A DNA stretch of 64,000 nucleotides. Origin: Plectrocnemia conspersa (taxonomy: Eukaryota; Arthropoda; Insecta; Trichoptera; Polycentropodidae). The translations under genes were made by a program, and so were the position numbers. Below the pieces are notes generated by a model, which searched no databases, was not told where the DNA came from, and saw only the letters and a program-made list of their open reading frames with translations. Positions 47,798 through 61,632 of the stretch are shown in pieces (the stretch's first letter is position 1; each line of letters begins with the position of its first letter). The stretch lies in NCBI GenBank assembly GCA_009617715.1, contig VTFK01000213.1:124001-188000 (forward strand). The letters run 5' to 3'.

Positions 47798-47972
47798 ATG
47801 GCTTCGAGGCCGTACTTGCAGCCCTTCTTCAACAACTCCTTGTCTATAAGACAGGAGATACAGAGGTTCGAGAGCGTGCATCCCTCCATATACGCTATAT
47901 ATGACCTTATCGAGTTGATACCCGACGGTATCGTGGCGCAGCAGGTCAGGGATCACGTCGTATGCATTGAAG
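47798..47972 (+). CDS. CenG1A: AGAP (centaurin-gamma) first coding exon
   Basis: 58 codons plus one base. AGAPs are Arf-GAPs with a Ras-like GTPase domain, a PH domain, an ArfGAP zinc finger and ankyrin repeats, and act on endosomes and actin. The exon encodes the region before the GTPase domain: residues about 17-28 are [12 protein letters not shown], followed by [13 protein letters not shown] and [14 protein letters not shown], a signature shared by fly CenG1A and vertebrate AGAP1-3. The ATG has A at -3 and G at +4. The exon ends at GTAAGA in phase 1, so the next codon (G plus two bases) can give the conserved Asp. Codon use is GC-rich compared with the flanks. No second exon (FVNSQEW...) is seen up to 64,000, so the gene continues off the right edge. 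Confidence 0.92.
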
Positions 47973-48639
47973 GTAAGATTTTTAATTAATATTTTTAAAA
48001 CGCGACTTTAAATTTCTCGATATGCGGCCTAACAAACATACAAATTGAAAATATATTCTACCAACATTTGCTCATTCTTGAAACAGCGCGCATCAAAACA
48101 TATTGCGCCAGAGTCTATTTTAAATTTTTATATCAGATTATTTTTTTATTATACCAAAAAAATATGCTAACCATTATACTATGGGTTATGTTTTGGTTTA
48201 AAAATTCCAGCGTGAATGCGGATAGTTTCATTCTTGCCTCTGCAGAATATACAATATCTGTGTATATGTACATATATTTGGCTAGACGTGTATGTATGTA
48301 GGTAACTGTATCATTATATACATGCCGAGTGAAGTGTAGCAAGGCAGTGCTTCCTAAACTTTCAATATTGATTTGACTATATTGTATGTTAGGTTACGTT
48401 AAGTTTTAAGTTACATATCTGGTCTATTGACAATTAGGTGAACCTTTTCTTGATTTGGTATATCATTGCGTGGAGTGGCCAAATAAACTACGTATGTAGT
48501 TTTTTAACCCTTTGCACTTCTAACAACTCCAAGTCATTTTCAGTGAATTTGTCAATAATTATGTTTAAGGTAATACAGATTTTAATATATATTAAAGGGG
48601 GCTTAAATTATGATGACAAATTAATTATAAAAATTAAGT

Positions 48640-49730
48640 AGTCACACCTTGATTTGTGCGGTAGATAGGTTCCGCCAAATTTCGCGTAAATCGAGGCATA
48701 AAACACATACAAAAATGGAAGATAAGTTATAAAAAAGTCGTGTAAAGCTAACACATACAATTATGTATGTATATCAATAATAAAAAAAAAATCGCAGTGT
48801 GGTAAAAATATTATTTATTATTAATTTACAAAATATGTACTCCAAAATATTACTTAACAATACATAACTTAAAACAGTATAACAATTTAAATATTTCTCG
48901 TCGTGGCTGCTTTTAATCTACCCTGTTGTTTTCTTAGAATTGGTTTCAAAACCATCAGTCATATTCTTCTGGATTTACCCTTATTTAGTACACTGTTTTA
49001 TTTTTAACAGTATTTTCTTGACCGCGTTAAAGCGAAACTACGTAAAATGTGATATTTTAAAAAACATTTTTAAGAACATTCGAGTACTATTGCGGTACTC
49101 ATCCTCAAATCCTGATTGGGATCTATTATTGAATATATAATCCAAATTAAGTATCCAGAAGATTTAAAAAGCCTTTATGGCGAATTAAATATTTAACCAA
49201 AAAATGCTCCCTGAAATGAAAAGCTCGTAACCAAAAGGCTTTCATATTCGGAATATAAATACTATATTTATGGTTTTTATAAGAAATACTATCGTTTTGA
49301 CTTCGGAGACAACTGTCCAGTTATGTCAAATATAATTTTTAGTGCATACAAATTTATTTCTTAAAAAAATAATAGAACAGCGCTTGACATTTGTGCTAGT
49401 TAAAAAATTTATACCAGTTGCTAGTTGAAAAATTATATACAACTTTTTTTATAACTGTCCTTACTTGTTACATCTACACATGGTGGTAAAATGGGATCAA
49501 CCAAAGTAGAAACCGAATTATTATTCCTAACTCGCACTTAATTTCTCGGAAAGATTTCTTCCTCCGGATTGAAATACATTATAAATGGTGTGGATAGTGT
49601 AAAGTCAGTTACATCAAGATCTTGGAATATTTCAAATTGTTTAAAAGCTTCGTCTAAAATATTCATGTGATAGTCACCATCATTACTACCTTCAAATTAA
49701 TCTTTGTTTGAGTCATTCTTCTGGATTATA
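48640..49730. mobile_element. Possible DNA-transposon relic
   Basis: GTCACACCTTGATTTGTGCG and TAGGTTCCGCCAAATTTCGCG (48,641-48,690) resemble a transposon end. On the minus strand 49,699-49,541 is open for 53 codons, acidic (DGDYHMNILDEAFKQFEIFQ), then stops. It may be the tail of a pogo/Tigger-type protein, but I see no diagnostic motif. Confidence 0.3.
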
Positions 49731-51133
49731 AGAAAAAATGTCACACTCTTTATGTGATTAAATAAAGATGTTCACAGACTATTGTATGAAGCACCCGCCA
49801 CATCGGCCAAACAACCTTAGACCATTTTTAATGAATGTCTGTTTGGTCGTAAAATGAGCAACATTATTATTCATAAACCGTATCTTGTGATGATGAAGGA
49901 ATATTGAAATTAAATAGTCAATTCTGGTTTGTCTTTTTTGTATATAATTAAGTCCTGTATTAAAAAATCCTATATTAATAACTAATCAACAACTATTGAG
50001 CAATTTTGTTATATATTACAATATTGCAATTCAATAATGCATGATATTACGTAATTGAATGCAAAACAATATTGCAATAAGCATATGTATTTTTTATTGT
50101 TATGTTTTATCAACATTCAAACAGTCGTTATATAACTTAAGTGCGTTGTATTATTATTTTTTACAATCCAAGTATAATCAGGTGTTTATTAAAAGTCAAC
50201 TCTTTCTGCGTCTACATTTGGTAATTGCGCGTGATTTCAATGCACACCTTACTGTATTTTATAGGTCATTCGTCATCACCATAAATACTTAATATTTATT
50301 ATTTTTATTGACGGATTTTCAAAAAAACCCACCCTCAACTATGTAGTGGCTAACTTGGAAGCTATCGTATTTTTCTCTTCCGTTTTTTTGTGTCCTCATT
50401 GTCTTCGAACTGAGACAATGATCGCTATTGTTATTTGGATCTTGTCGTATAGTATATACGTATCTATAATGCATGCATGAAAAACTAGTCTCGTCCCTCG
50501 CCGCGTTGAATATCAGTTACGTGGATAGATAGATAGATATGTATCTAAAGGTTGTCCAAACAAAGATTTGGTTGTGTTCCTGTGTTGTATAAATTTAACT
50601 ATGCGGGCTAACTGATTGTAAACGTGCGTGCAAATTAAACACCAGCATGTTGTTATACGCTTTGATTACTAGCTCAGACTAGGCACTGATGAAGGTAATT
50701 CAAAACTCATGAATATCCTTACTAATAAAGATTTTTATAGTATTTCATTAAGGCTTTTTTACAATCAATTAGACTCGACCTATTTAAATATTGTTTAGTT
50801 TTGATAAATGTAGATGGATTCAAATAGTTTGTTTCTTTAGCTTCTTACTTTGATTATCAAAGTTACCGTTCCATCCTTACAAGGTCAAAGTAACATATTT
50901 TACTGACATGTATTTATTTTTTATCGATTTTGCGATTAGCATACTTCTATTGCATGTTCTATATTAGGGCGATGAGCAATTTGATGGTTATTTTTTCGGT
51001 ATGGACAAATTAGCTGGTTTATGTTTCTTCTTTTCATTCAATCGAAGTATCGCATTAAATAATAATCTTAATTGTAATATGGTTCCTCCATATAATTATC
51101 GCGTAGCGAGCAGTAGTAATTTTAACACCTTAC

Positions 51134-51143
51134 TGGCGCCCAA
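51134..51143 (+). mobile_element. Retroelement primer-binding-site-like motif (LTR relic)
   Basis: TGGCGCCCAA follows ...CACCTTAC, the usual arrangement of an LTR end next to a tRNA primer-binding site in gypsy-type elements. Sequence 51,145-51,370 is GC-richer, as in a leader. No gag or pol was recognised, so only a 5' remnant is suggested. Confidence 0.4.
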
Positions 51144-53071
51144 GTGTGAGGTAACACGTTGGAAGGGTAGAAAAATTGGGAACGGTATAACACAAAAAAT
51201 CTATTGATTCATTCACTTGTGCCGTATTCTGACCACGAGCTTGTAGTTTTACCTGTGCCGTTCTACCTGGAAGTTTATGTGTATTGTTAGGAACGCTGGA
51301 GCGTGGGAGGCACAGGTAGGTAGTCCTCAAGTGAGAGCCAGGGGTAGTTAAGACTTTGGGAACAGTGGAATAATGTATGAAGGTCAGAAATTTATACGCC
51401 AGTATGGAAGTTTTTTTGCCGACGCTGGGACATTGAGACATTCGTGCAGCATTTCCTTGAGGATATTGTTTTTTTATATTTTATTTATGCGTAGTAGCAG
51501 TCGAGTTTTTTTGAATTTGGAGCTGTATATTACATTGGTGCCTTTTGTGAAATATTACATGAATAAATTTGCTTGGAAACGCCTGGAACATTATAGGTCA
51601 GTCCGTTTGCTTATGCAGCTTCGAAACGTACTCATATTTAATGCATTTTCTAAATCGATATTATAATGGTCGCAAATGTGACTTTGCATATAGAAAGCTA
51701 GCTACATATGTCTAAATAATTAATGTATTTAATATTTCTCATACTATCACGACAGTATGGATTTTTTCTAATAAAATAAAATTAAATAACAACATATTTG
51801 ATATAACAAAGATTTTTTTGAATAAAAAAATAGTTCTAATACCATCTTTAGGATAAATTGTAAAATTATACATAAAATAATTATATAATGATTTTTTATT
51901 ACTTTGTATTAATTTGATGTCAGTAACGTATTTAGTAAAGCAATATTATTAATTATATCATAAAAATATTATTGCAAGCCATATAAATCAAATAAATATT
52001 AAGCTAAAATTCAAATTAAATCTAGCATAACTGATAAGATACAAGTAATAATTTAAAAACTAAATTAACTCAAACACAAATATTAACACAAAATTTTTAA
52101 ATTAACCTTCCTCTTACAGTGCAAAAAATTCATAATGCAAATTAGAAAAAAAACATAATTATTATTACGATATAATCATTATAATAATAGTCAATGTCAA
52201 ATCGTAACTATTATTGTTGTATTATTGCTAAAACGAATTTTTTGTATAAATGCAAAAATTTAACGTACTAAATATTTATTTATAAAATAAGTTTTAACTG
52301 TTTAAATGCAAGCATCACTCCCATGTGAAGCGAAAAATCCTACTGGCATAGGTTTCTTAATACCCGATTTTTGACTAAATATTTAGTTTATATTGTAATT
52401 ATCTAATTCAATCGTGAATCATCTAAGAATACCTAAAATATGAACATTTTATTCATAAATATATTCACGAAATTAGATGACATGTACACTCGGTGTACAT
52501 CACAGTAAAGGTACATTTTATGAGATGTCTTGTGCGTGTGTATGCGATTGATCCAACAAAACTGTCCAGACTTTTAAATGTTTTTAAATATCAATTTTAA
52601 ATTTATATTATAGCAATATTTTTATCAATAATTATCTAGTAACATACTAAGCAGTTCATACATATTTTGTTCGAATAATACATTTTTAAATTATTTTATC
52701 TGTCATAAATATCAGTGACGTTTACTTGAAAAATCTGGGTTTGAATCTCATTTTAAAGCTAGTGTTCATCAATATCCATCGTGTGTGGGAGATCGGAATT
52801 AACGATATTAATGTAATTTTAATTCTAATCGATTATCACAAAATATATTTCAACTAAATATTATCATGTTTTTAAAAAAAAATAGAACCATGTGCTTAGG
52901 AACATACTGTATAATATAATATAAACTGTAATACTAGTCCAAAATTAATAAAATAAATATATTTGAATTACAGATTTGATTTCAGTCTGCTGTCTCACTA
53001 CTTATAGTTGTCGATTTTGCATACCCCTTTGTAACACATTGGGCTAAACCAGATTAAAATATATATATGTA

Positions 53072-54150
53072 ACAGTGAATGTGTATTACCAATAAAGGAA
53101 TATTTTCGTTGGAGTGAAATCATATCCGAATACATTTTCACTGGTAGGCGCTAGTGAAATTATATGGTGCCCCAAAATGTTTATAAAACTCAATTTGACA
53201 GATGCGAAACGTCCATTTGCAATTCAAACCCAACATAAAGGAATTAATCAAACCCAACTTGCCCCAAATAAAAATTTTAAAACTAAGTATAGTTTGAGAA
53301 CCTTCATTACGTTAGTTCGTTTTAGATTTATTTAAATTTATTTTAAATACTGTAGTATTTTGTTAAAGATGTGATGTGTGACTGATTATGTGGAAACACG
53401 CGTATCGTATTCAGGGCCGGCCCTAGCTCATTTAGCGCCTCAGGCAAAAAAAACTAAGTTGCTCCCCCCACATATTATCAACACATTACATTTAAAACAT
53501 CTGCTCATATTCAATTATCATACACCAATACTACTTTACCATAAATTATCTTTCGCAAATATTTTTGAATTACGTAGTAGTTGTTTATTGTATTATAAGT
53601 TAATGCATTTAAGACCTAAAATAGTAGATCAACGATAAATGCAGCGGCGAAAACAACTGTATGGTAACCACAGAACAAAGAATATAATATAAAGTGTGTA
53701 TATAAGAGCGACAAGGTGCAGATAGTAAAATATATGGTACCATGAGACTATCATCGATTTGCTAGGGGATCTAAAATAATAATTCTATCATTTCAGTGCC
53801 AACCCGTTTTATTAAATCTAAAATTATAATCTGTATATATTAAAAAAATTAGAATATATTTTGCATTTAAACATTTGACAAAACATAATTTGTCAAAAAA
53901 GTCATAAATCGTAACATTTCCTTAAATTTTTGAAGGAAATGTTACGCCTTTATTTTGAATTTTTAGCGCCTCTCTAGAGCGGGCGCCCCAGGCGTCCGCC
54001 CGTCCAGCCTGCCCCTCGGGCCAACCCTGACCGACATTGAATAAGCATTGAAATTGTGAAAAATTGTTTGATACACTTTTGCTGGCTAAGTTAATGAAAT
54101 AAAATTTATAGTAGTGAAAAATAATTTCACTGGTAATACACATTCACTGT
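53072..54150. mobile_element. MITE with 20-bp perfect TIRs, split by a second MITE
   Basis: ACAGTGAATGTGTATTACCA at 53,072-53,091 is inverted exactly at 54,131-54,150. The interior shares GCAAATGGACGTTTCGCA-type sequence (inverted) with the copy at 26,967-27,472. A different GC-rich element (53,412-54,029) lies inside, so the host unit is about 460 bp. Confidence 0.88.
53412..54029. mobile_element. Nested GC-end MITE (CAGGGCCGGCCC family)
   Basis: Left end CAGGGCCGGCCCTAG and inverted right end CAGGGTTGGCCCGAG match at 12 of 15 bases. GCGCCTC-type motifs follow both ends. hAT-like ends, but no target duplication could be seen. It inserted in the MITE at 53,072-54,150. Confidence 0.75.
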
Positions 54151-54914
54151 ACTATAATACCCTAAATATTTATAATACATTTGTATACCCAATATATTTT
54201 AAGATGACAAGATTAAATTATAATTAATACAATTAATTAGAACCATATTAATTAACTTATAAAAATATTCTTAGATAATTAGATAAGGATATGGACTTAG
54301 TAGAAAATAATTAAACACATTTTATTATCATTAATTTAATAATACATAACAATGTTATTAAACCAGTATCTGATACAAAGTTATTACCACTTTCCCTATT
54401 TGTTATCAATATTGTTATCGTGAGCAAAAATATATATTCATATTCCTTATCGTCCCTCCATTTTCAATATAGAAAGTGCTGTGGTTGACTCTCGAATATA
54501 TCTGATGCAATGCACCTAGATAGCCAATTCTCTAAATTCACTTAGAAAGCAGTAAATGCGCACATATGTGAGTCTGTGAAACTTTGCGGGTCACATTTGA
54601 CCCGTGGCGACCTTCAGACTGCGACTTCATCATATATTTTTATCATTTTCATTGCCCTTCATTAAATGTGCTCAAGGTTGTACACACATGTGTACATGCA
54701 ATTTTTTCTACACAAAAGACCCATATTTAATTTATCATTCGCGATTATGTGCTTGTCAAGACCGCATGATTCCATTTGGCTACGTAAATTAGTTATTATT
54801 AATACTGTAAGTTTCATACATCGAATCGAAAAGACTGTAGTATGCTCTGATACTGCAGAGCGCTCAAGTCACTAAATAATTTAAAGTGCCATTTACTAGT
54901 TAAGTACGTGAAAG

Positions 54915-54985
54915 GTCATATTTTTGCACGACAATGCTCGGTCACTGCACACATTGCAGCCAAAACTGTAACTTAACCGAATATC
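54915..54985 (+). pseudogene. Tc1/mariner transposase fragment
   Basis: IFLHDNAR and, one frame over, TAHIAAKTVT reproduce the D-N-A-R-P-H-T-A catalytic region with a frameshift at the Pro-His. Nothing else of the element is clear. Confidence 0.6.
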
Positions 54986-56444
54986 TATATTTACAAAACT
55001 TTTTTTTTAGTATTTGAATACAAGTAATCTGGATTTTGAATTAATATGATATAAATGGTAATATAACCGGCGATATATGAATCCTTGTCTAATATTGTTA
55101 ATAATATAGTATTTACCTAGTCTGAGATTGAGTCTTGAGGCGCCGTCGAGACCAGTGTATCAATCAAGCATAGACAGTAACCGGATACTGGATGAGAGAT
55201 TGCCGTTTTTGGTCGTAAAAATATTTACTAAGTAAGATTGACGTTTATTGAATGAAGGCTCTGAACCAAAGTAATGAAAGCCTTGAAGTGCTTCTAATAG
55301 TGTGTATATTACATATGAGGAAATCAGACAGATTCAATGTAATTCGAATTACACGAAGTTTCACTGTCTCAAGGGAGTTTGTATTACATGTGAATTTTCG
55401 TTTTGCTTTCTATGTATGCTTTTTTTCTTACAAGAGTTCAGAAGTTACCCAAGGGACTGCATTGCAGATGTTTCCCTTAGTGCAGGATGCGGTTCCGTTT
55501 GCATTTAACTGATCGAAACTAGAATTTTTTACGACTACACCAGCGATTCTTAAAGCATAAACTAGTTTAACACATAATTAGGCCAGTGTGTCAGTGTGTT
55601 GAACCCCTATCATGTAATGTATGTATATCTTAATTTTTACAATGTTTTTCTATTACGCGAAGGGATTTGTAATTTAATTGCAGTTTCAACACGTGGTTCT
55701 GTTATTAAACACATTAATATTCATACCACCTTTGGGGGAGATGAACATTCTATAGCGCCCTTCTTGTGCTTTCTCCCCTGCTTCTTTAGGCTTCTGCTAC
55801 TACAATGCCTCAAACTTTTATGTCGACGTTTATGACCTATAAATTATGACTTATTAAACAAAGGCGCGTTTCAAATTGAAAAACCGAGCTGATTCCTAAA
55901 TCAAAATGTTTTGATTAAATTGTCAGATGCTTGTCAAGACCGTGAGATATTAAGCGGTTTTAATCGATTAATAAAAGTTGGTAAATTATTTTCTTAATAG
56001 AATATGTGCGAATAATCAGGTCAAATTTTATTGAAATGAATCTTATTGTTTTATTTTTATGATTGCTAAAATTATAGTGTACCGAATCAAGTTGGTGGAT
56101 ATGATGAATGTGGTAACGGCTTTTGAATAACAATAACCTGTGTGCCGTTTAGCATTGTTATGAAGATCTGCCTCATTAGTATGTATGTAAAAGAGTATTG
56201 TTAGTTCACAAACCATTAGCTATATTTGCTTGATTAGATATAGTGTTTTATGTGTGTATAAATATGTTTCTTAAAGGAGTTTAATTTAAATTTAAACAGA
56301 CAGATTTGCGTGGATCTCTCTGAAGTTATTCGCGAGTGAAATAATAAATATATTAATTATTATGAGATATCAACATATGTTTATTTAAACATAATTCAAG
56401 TTTATTTTGATAGTAAATTTATATATTATATTGATAGCCCATAG

Positions 56445-56925
56445 GCATCATAAGATTCCCTATCGAGCTCGACGGTTTACCGTTACATTCTAATTAGAAT
56501 CCACTATTATTTGCCTCTCAGCCATGCACCGTGGGGGTGTTACTCTGCGTTTCTAAAGAAATATTTACCATTTGATTTTTATCATATAATAATGCTCTTT
56601 TCTTATATTAAATATAAATATTTTATTGCTTTTGGAAACATAAATAGTAATAATACATTTAATAATGACTATAATAATTATATTTATTTAAAATATCGTT
56701 AAAATTCTGCACAAAATTTAAAAAAAATTTTACATAAGTAGAAAAATTATGATATTTTAGTGGTATTGTAGGTTAATCAAATTTATTTACGTAACAATCC
56801 AGAACTGACGCCGTTCCCCAAAGAAATAAAAGTGGGAGTGGTGTTGCATGCAACGAAGAAAGAGATAAAGCATGCTCTTTCGTGTAACGGTACTTCGTCC
56901 AGATGACATGGGAATCTTATGAAGC
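56445..56925 (-). mobile_element. MULE-like MITE (481 bp), copy 2, with 9-bp target duplication
   Basis: 16-bp inverted ends GCATCATAAGATTCCC / GGGAATCTTATGAAGC have one mismatch. Flanks AGCCCATAG and AGCCCGTAG look like a 9-bp target duplication with one change. It is homologous and inverted relative to 8768-9173. A 9-bp duplication suggests Mutator-like mobilisation. Confidence 0.75.
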
Positions 56926-57859
56926 AGCCCGTAGAGACTATAACCCGAATATCGAAAATGTGTGCCCGTTTTTAAACTATTCGTTATTCAAATATTTGTC
57001 AAACTATCTGTAAGTATTCGTTCATATTTGTAATGAAATATTTTAACATTTTTATTTTCTGGATGAATTAATGACACAAGTAACCAACTTTTTCTGAAAT
57101 GTGCACATGTAGCCTGTTTTCGTTTTTTTTCGAAATTTATTTTCCTATCTTGAAGTTGTTAATGACATTCAATGCCAAGCTATAAGCTGACAATCAAGTA
57201 GTCGTAAACAAAATAATGAAAAAAACGCGGATATTTCAGATGACCTTTGAGACGGGGTATTTTTTTTTTTTTTAAGACAAAACTCAATGTTATTTAATTT
57301 TTGTGCAAAAATTAAGATCATAACGTACAGTTTGTGTAGGTTTATAATACGTAAAGTTTTCAATTATATTAGATAGTTTTTAAAAAAGATTTTCTCAAGG
57401 CGTTTGCCACGGAAACTCTTAATCTTTCTTATTCATGGCGCGTACATAATGCGCTTAAAGGTTTTCTCACGGTGGTGTTTAATTTTAGCAAGGAAGACCC
57501 GTTTTGTACTAGACATTTAAACCATGTCTTTGCATATCACATGCCAAAACTGGTTTAGTGATTAAATAGCATAATATTCCAATTCTCATCCCTGTAAATA
57601 TTGCTAAAATCATTTTTTGATCATTTTTGGATCTGCCGATTTAATGGAGAGTCCAATGTTGAATGGAAGGGTGGTTCAATTAACGAACTTTTTTTTAGCC
57701 ATGGTTATAACAACTTATAGCGAACAAAGAAAAAACATTTTTAAATTACCTAGTTCATATTATAAAGTAGTGGTGTTTCTTAATATTTTATTTCTTTCAA
57801 ATCAATACAAATCATGTTTAATTTTAAGTTTGTTAAAAATCATTTTATATAGTAATATT

Positions 57860-57990
57860 TTTTGAACATATCGAGTTGTAGTTGCTGCAACCCGTTGACT
57901 AACAAAAATGTAATTCATACTTATTTAATGCTCTATTATTTTTTAAATTAAAATAGATAGTCTTGATCACGGATTTTTTTTAAACAAAAA
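57860..57990. repeat. AT-rich dispersed repeat, distant copy
   Basis: GTTGTAGTTGCTGCAA and TTTAATGCTCTATTATTTTT match the family at 20.33-20.50 and 21.83-21.90 kb. Confidence 0.5.
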
Positions 57991-60900
57991 AGGTGCCGGA
58001 ATTCAGTTATTGTCAAGCACATTACTAAAAAAATGATATGCATCTATTTATAGAAAATTTAAAGCAGCTATGCCACGAAGTGCATAAAAAATTAAACAAA
58101 ATTTATATGAGAGATTTATTTATTTTAAAATTTATTAATATGAGAGTGATCCAAATGTAATCAAACCAAATTTTGGAGGGCGCAAAAACAATTATCACTT
58201 CTCAGAATTCAAAAATTCGCGTCAAAAGCAATAAAATCGTGTCGGTAACGGCACGTGTATGAACCTGTATTCAGAATTCAAACTGTATTTTTCGGTTCTT
58301 CATAACTTACAATGAATAAATTGGAATATTTTATTTAAAATAACATATATGCTATTTTCAATAAAACATTAAAATATTATCTTGAAAAAAAGTCTTATTG
58401 ATGGTTGTTGATACATGCGTATAAAAATATCTTGACCGGTTCAAGAGAGAAAATGTGCATTATATTATTATCTTATCTGCAAAGTGTGTAGAAAATATGT
58501 TATTATTATGATGAATTATTACAAAGACATTCCAAAGAATCATTTCATTTATATTAAAATCTCAAATACACCTTACTTATTTAAAATAAAATATCGTTCT
58601 ATTTTAACATACTATAGTTCTAAATATAAACGATGGATTATATATAGACTACGGTAGCGTTTGTCGTCGGGAAAAATGCGTCATTTACCCGAAAATAACT
58701 AGTGTTCATTTATCTTATATTTTGCAAAAATTCTTGAGAATATATTACAATATTTGTCATGCATCCATTTCATATGCACAAATTCTTTTGTGCCAAGAGT
58801 CTGTCAACGCCTGTGGCTTTCAAATGCAAATTTTGCGAACGCATTGTAGGAACAGGTGTGTTTTAATACGCCATTCTGTCACCTGATTAATGTCGCTAAT
58901 TTCGCACGTCGTCGTTTCAGCGACTCAAGTTTTAGCAATGTATTGTAAATAGGTATATAAGCAAATTCGCCATACGCTCGTTAATTAAACACTACGTACG
59001 AAATTGCGTTTTTTTTATTATTAGCAAACATTTACACATGGCCGATACGCACCGCATTGTTGTTTGTAGATATGGAGCGCAGATATTGCTGTATTGTTAT
59101 CATGAGAGAATAATGATGATATGACGTGGTCATCCAGGTCACGTACAAAGGTTTGGTCATCGCGACGAGGTCGTTGCCAAAATTGCACTAGTCGTTATAT
59201 GGGTCTGTGCTCTATTTTCATTTTTTTGGAGGACATCAAAGGATGTGATAAATTATGTATATATTTACTTATTCGAGACTGTCTACTATGGTTTTGCTTT
59301 GTTAAACGATCTTAATTTTTTAACCAATGTTCGGAAAGTTAATCTTATTAACAAACTCGAGTTTTTCCCCGGTTTCCTGCTTCGTCCGCTGCAATTAGCG
59401 AGATGGGTAAAATGGACAAATTTTCAAAAAATAAAAACGTAATTGCGTTCTCTATTATTCCATTAGGGAAATTACACGACGTTCGTGTCCGACAAACTAA
59501 ATTCCGCTTGATTTGGCGCCATGTTATAAAGTTATAATCAACAATTTTGCTCCGCGTCTGGTTTCGACCTCCTCTCAAATATTGTTAGCATAATAAAATT
59601 TGTTTTAACGTAGTTTAAAATTAACCGATTCAAACTGGAAATAGTTTAACTGTAACTGAGGGCTATCCATCATAATAAATTATGATCGTTCTAAAATACG
59701 ATTATTTTGCCAGTACTTTGAAGGATGGTCTACGGAGAAGGCCAACATTAACTGTTATAAATTAGTAATTCGCCAAAAAAAATCACATAAGTTTCATTAG
59801 GCGGTGAAATAGTTTAATTTTATTTGGTATTCGAATGTTCGAATATTCGAATTGGTGTCTACAGGGAGCAAATATTTTTTGACTCGGGCTAGTATTTATC
59901 AAAATCATAATTTTAGTTTAGTGTATCGCTTAATTAGTATAAAAATATAGTTAAGTCTTATGAAAGTGCGATGGTTAAATTCACACGGAATTGCACATCA
60001 TTCGGAAGTTATATTTTGGCCATAAAGCGCAACCGTAGTAAAAGTTTATGGTTCAATATATTTGATGAAAACTTCGCAAATGCGCAGTTAAATGTAGTCC
60101 TCGTTACATACTCCTAAAGATGGAAGACATTTATTTTACGTAACACGTACAAAATATCGTCTAAGCTTTTTATTATTTTTATAAAAAAATGTAAATTTGT
60201 TTCAAGCACGATATAGTTTTTAATTAACGTTTCAGCTTTAATTTAAATACATTTTGCACATCGCCATGGACCAACTGGACGTTTTTAATTAAACCTTAAT
60301 TAGTTTCAAACTAGCTAGCCGCAGTTCACCAAACAAGCTCGAATATGTAACCGAATATTTTTTCTCATTCCAAGCGAACAATAATGTATGTATACAAATA
60401 TATATATTTACACATTGCATATTTATGGAAACGTTGCATTCAAATAAAGCACATGTGTAATTTTAATACAGCATGGACCGGCGGTCTCTGCGGCTAATCG
60501 CATATAATTAAAACGCGTTTCAAACACAAACAGCAGGGGTTATAAACTATGAGATGCAGACAAACGATTTTCGTCTTTGATAACACCGTGCGATGACCCA
60601 AATGCTTTCCGACCAAAACTGTTCATTATCAACGAACCGAGGTTTGTTCACGCGTGTAACATATATATAGTGAAAGTGGTGTTTTATTATATTTATTATT
60701 ATTTCCTTATTACGTCGGATGTATAATAAAAAAATGCTGTACTAATTGGATGCGTCAAATCATTGTCTGCCCATTAAGGGCCCTGTCCTTTATTTTGTAT
60801 GTATTCATCGGAACGTTAATTTACGTGAATCAACTATTGAAATATGTATTATATGCATGTACACTTACGTATGTATGTAATGACGGTAGCTGGTATGCTT

Positions 60901-61099
60901 AAAAATACAGGACAATACCAGAATATCCACCGCTGTTTGTTTTTAATCTCTCGTTGAAAACAAATACATTTTATGAAATATTAAAAATTATGAAAGTGAC
61001 TCCTATTCATTAAAACAGATGCAAATCTATGATAGAGACTTATAGGCTTGTGTAGAATTTATCAGCAATAATTTTGTGACGAAAAATCTTAAAATAGGC

Positions 61100-61530
61100 G
61101 ATCAAAAATGTATCATCTACACTGATTTTGAAAAGGCTTTTGATCAAGTATGTCATGCCTTAATCAAAAAATTATTTTAATTGTTTTTTTTTTTTTTGAA
61201 AAATGTAGAGTTTACCTTCCATCGCACAGGAATAGTAACCGATTTGTGTCCTAATTTAAGAGCACTACAGATTACTCACCATATATAAAATATGCAATAA
61301 AGCCTCTTGTGATACGCGCGGATCAATTAAGGAGCTCGAGAGCATTGTGTGCCTCGTATAATCACTTCATGCGCAGTACCATTGAGCAAGATTCTATAGT
61401 CTGGTTGCCAAATAATGCAACTGACTTTTTTAACAGTAAAAGGTCCAAATATTATCCATTTTCATTTCCTACAAAATTCTTATAGGGTATGCTGGGATAT
61501 GATTCCCTCGAGTCGCGTCGACGAGTGTAC
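61100..61530 (+). pseudogene. Non-LTR (Jockey-type) reverse transcriptase relic
   Basis: 61,100-61,180 reads IIYTDFEKAFDQVCHALIKK, the catalytic block A of Jockey-type reverse transcriptases. Farther on, HFMRSTIEQDSIVWLPN and MLGYDSLESRRRVY match the 'LVRSxLEYxSIVWxP' and 'LGLxSLxxRR' C-terminal blocks. The catalytic FADD region and much else is missing, and frames are broken. Confidence 0.8.
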
Positions 61531-61589
61531 TTAGAGAAGCTTTTCTTCCAGTTTTGACAGAGAATATTCATAATGAGATTCTGAAAGAA

Positions 61590-61632
61590 CGGTAAAGCAA
61601 GCGCTACTTAATTACTTGCGCTTGCTTTACCG
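61590..61632. repeat. 15-bp perfect hairpin
   Basis: CGGTAAAGCAAGCGC and GCGCTTGCTTTACCG flank a 13-nt loop, just past the reverse-transcriptase relic. It could be part of that element's tail or a later insertion. Confidence 0.85.

Noticed and set aside
51130..51441. 103-codon minus-strand frame and the overlapping plus-strand frames
   Set aside because: GC-richer retroelement leader sequence gives long open frames on both strands; no protein family is recognised.
56511..56702. 63-codon frame in the MITE at 56.4 kb
   Set aside because: It arises inside a non-coding terminal-repeat element and is not open in the homologous copy at 8.8 kb.
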